A model generated the notes under the pieces. It made no database searches and was not told where the DNA came from. It saw only the letters and a list, made by a program, of their open reading frames with translations. From contig NZ_CAJJIC010000125.1 of the NCBI RefSeq assembly GCF_905187505.1, positions 1-7,096 on the forward strand: a DNA stretch of 7,096 bases, written 5' to 3'. The stretch comes from an uncultured Mailhella sp. GTDB taxonomy: Bacteria > Desulfobacterota > Desulfovibrionia > Desulfovibrionales > Desulfovibrionaceae. Positions 6,210-7,096 of this stretch are shown here, piece after piece. Position 1 is the stretch's first letter. Each line of letters opens with the position of its first letter. The translations under genes were made by a program, and so were the position numbers.

Positions 6210-6215
6210 TATAAC
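6210..6215 (+). promoter_or_regulatory. Possible -10 element for the outer-membrane gene
   Basis: TATAAC matches 5 of 6 to the -10 consensus and stands out in GC-rich DNA. The expected -35 position (about 6187-6193) has no good match, so an activator or another sigma factor may be involved. An alternative -10, GATAAT at 6180-6185, lies inside the Fur-like palindrome. Transcription from TATAAC would start near 6222 and give a leader of about 117 nt. Confidence 0.3.
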
Positions 6216-6226
6216 GAAGGCATGAA

Positions 6227-6331
6227 CCAGGTTTGCGCGGCCCTCCGCCGCGGCCTGGAGCAAAGGCCCGCGTTCATCCCTGCGCGCCGTGCGCCGGAGC
6301 GTTCCGGCCTTTGAGCACCTCTAACCAGGAG
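6227..6331 (+). promoter_or_regulatory. Structured leader of the outer-membrane gene with alternative pairings
   Basis: Stem 1 pairs CCAGG (6227-6231) with CCTGG (6254-6258), with an inner stem GCGGC (6237-6241)/GCCGC (6247-6251). Stem 2 pairs GCCGGA (6293-6298) with TCCGGC (6303-6308) around GCGT. A competing 8-bp helix pairs CAAAGGCC (6261-6268) with GGCCTTTG (6306-6313). A second CCAGG at 6325-6329 overlaps the Shine-Dalgarno AGGAG (6327-6331), so CCTGG could instead mask it. This arrangement allows a translation switch, but no known riboswitch or thermometer family is recognised. Confidence 0.3.
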
Positions 6332-6338
6332 AACTCAC

Positions 6339-7031
6339 ATGTTCAAGAAGTTCGGAATGCTGCTTGTCGCGGCCTGTCTTCTGCTTCCCGCCCAGGCACA
6401 GGCCGCCGATCTCATCGGCGTGTACGTCGCGCCCAAGTTCGTGCTCAACGTCCAGCACTTCAAGGGCATGGGCAAAGACCTCGACGGCGACCGGCTGCCC
6501 GGCTCCGGCTCCAAGGACGCGGCCCGTGCCGGCGGCGCTCTCGCCATAGGCTACGATTTCGCCCCCGCCTTCGACCTGCCCGTGCGCGCCGAACTCGAAT
6601 ACGCCGCCTACGGCAACTCCTCGCGTCACCTCGGCTTCATCGATCAGCTTGCCGGCGACGCGCTGGCCGCCAAGCACACCGTGCGCTTCCAGACCCTTCT
6701 GGCCAACGTGTACTGGGACATCACCGACTTCTACGGCTTCACGCCCTACGTCGGCGGCGGCATCGGCATGGCCTTCGTCACCAACAAGGTCAACTACAAC
6801 TACAACGGCGTCGGAGAATCCGAAAACAGCTCCTTCTCCGATACCGACACCGTGTTCGCCGGACAGGTGGGCCTCGGCTGCTCCTACGCCTTCACGGAAA
6901 ACATCGCCGCCGACTTCGGCTATCGCTTCCTCATGATGGGCGACGCCAAGGCCAGCAATCCCGGCATCTCCATGAAAAGCAAGGACATGTATGCTCATCA
7001 GCTGACGCTCGGTCTGCGCGTGACATTTTAA
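6339..7031 (+). CDS. Outer-membrane beta-barrel protein, probably 8-stranded
   Basis: This 230-residue secreted protein has a Sec signal peptide (KK at 3-4, hydrophobic core, AQA at 20-22, cleavage probably before A23). The mature part shows alternating hydrophobic/polar stretches fitting eight transmembrane strands: about 25-38, 64-72, 80-90, 115-127, 134-147, 172-186, 188-198 and 218-230. It ends LGLRVTF, with the terminal Phe recognised by the BAM machinery. Loops between strands (about 39-63, 91-113, 148-171, 199-217) are Gly/Asp/Ser/Asn-rich, as expected for surface loops. Size and pattern fit the OmpA-barrel/opacity-type porin family; there is no peptidoglycan-binding OmpA C-terminal domain. 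A structural or adhesin role is possible, and the specific function is unknown. One cysteine (C181) remains in the mature chain. The start is fixed by AGGAGA (6327-6332), 6 nt upstream. The gene appears monocistronic, with a Fur-like site and structured leader upstream. Confidence 0.88.
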   Translation: MFKKFGMLLVAACLLLPAQAQAADLIGVYVAPKFVLNVQHFKGMGKDLDGDRLPGSGSKDAARAGGALAIGYDFAPAFDLPVRAELEYAAYGNSSRHLGFIDQLAGDALAAKHTVRFQTLLANVYWDITDFYGFTPYVGGGIGMAFVTNKVNYNYNGVGESENSSFSDTDTVFAGQVGLGCSYAFTENIAADFGYRFLMMGDAKASNPGISMKSKDMYAHQLTLGLRVTF

Positions 7032-7050
7032 GGGGGGAGGAGTGACGCGA

Positions 7051-7091
7051 AAGCCCGTCAGCTCCGGACACGCTGTACGGACACGGGGCTT
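7051..7091 (+). terminator. Weak hairpin after the outer-membrane gene, possibly its terminator
   Basis: AAGCCC (7051-7056) pairs with GGGCTT (7086-7091), extendable by GT/AC with one bulged G, and TCCG (7063-7066) can pair with CGGA (7078-7081) inside. It lies 20 nt after the stop codon. The window ends 5 nt later, so a U-tract cannot be judged. An 8-bp direct repeat, CGGACACG at 7065-7072 and 7078-7085, falls within it. Confidence 0.3.
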
Positions 7092-7096
7092 GCACG

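Larger units (their letters stand above)
5812..6338. other. Gene-free intergenic region, 527 bp
   Basis: I see no convincing gene here. Open frames exist on both strands but are Pro/Arg/Ser-rich, lack ribosome-binding sites and look like by-products of high GC. The plus strand is strikingly pyrimidine-rich from about 5890 to 6170. Structures seen are: GATCCG at 5826-5831 and 5886-5891, either of which can pair with CGGATC at 5857-5862; a small GCAG-GTG-CTGC stem at 5873-5883; and an 8-bp perfect stem, 6031-6038 (CCGGCGTC) with 6055-6062 (GACGCCGG). None has a good U-tract, so the terminator of the membrane-protein gene is not identified. Control elements of the next gene occupy the right end. 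Confidence 0.7.

Noticed and set aside
5697..6314. Several overlapping open frames in the gap before the outer-membrane gene
   Set aside because: They are Pro/Ser/Arg-rich, lack ribosome sites and domains, and occur on both strands of the same GC-rich stretch.
6369..6377. Lipoprotein lipobox (VAAC, C13) in the barrel protein
   Set aside because: The cysteine is too early (residue 13) and the hydrophobic core continues past it to a good AQA signal-peptidase I site at 20-22. The C-terminus also fits a BAM-inserted barrel.
1..7096. CRISPR arrays, tRNA or rRNA genes, insertion sequences or phage genes
   Set aside because: No spaced direct repeats, cloverleaf with CCA-type end, transposase or terminal inverted repeats were seen; the recombinase looks like housekeeping Xer.

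Overview
The window comes from a GC-rich (by eye, above 60% G+C) Gram-negative bacterium. It has strong purine-rich Shine-Dalgarno sites, a signal-peptide-bearing outer-membrane beta-barrel with a C-terminal phenylalanine, and a DHH-CBS-CBS-nucleotidyltransferase fusion typical of Desulfobacterota/deltaproteobacteria. A Desulfovibrionaceae-type genome (Desulfovibrio, Bilophila or Mailhella-like) is my best guess. This is inference from family knowledge, not from a database match.

Layout. Positions 1-239 are non-coding and hold a left-edge hairpin, a very strong terminator-like hairpin and a 9-bp triplicated repeat. Positions 240-4396 carry two minus-strand genes read as xer recombinase then tRNA nucleotidyltransferase fusion, 68 bp apart and probably one operon, with a likely promoter at 4462-4490. 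Positions 4397-4800 form a divergent control region with promoters in both directions, an A-tract island and a run of inverted repeats. Positions 4801-5811 (+) encode a multi-pass inner-membrane protein of the lysyl-phosphatidylglycerol synthase transmembrane/UPF0104 family. Positions 5812-6338 hold no convincing gene, but the right end carries a Fur-box-like palindrome, a possible -10 element and a structured leader. Positions 6339-7031 (+) encode a small, probably 8-stranded outer-membrane beta-barrel protein.

Functions. The minus-strand pair handles chromosome or dimer resolution (Xer family) and tRNA 3'-end maturation (A-adding or CCA-adding enzyme fused to a DHH phosphoesterase). The two plus-strand genes are both envelope proteins but are separated by 527 bp and probably transcribed separately. 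I see no phage, insertion sequence, CRISPR array, tRNA or rRNA.

The most unusual feature is the Xer recombinase. It has about 70 extra N-terminal residues with a textbook AT-hook (KRGRGRPRK) and about 50 extra C-terminal residues with an acidic cluster, while all catalytic residues are intact. An A-tract island, the kind of DNA AT-hooks bind, lies upstream of its own promoter.
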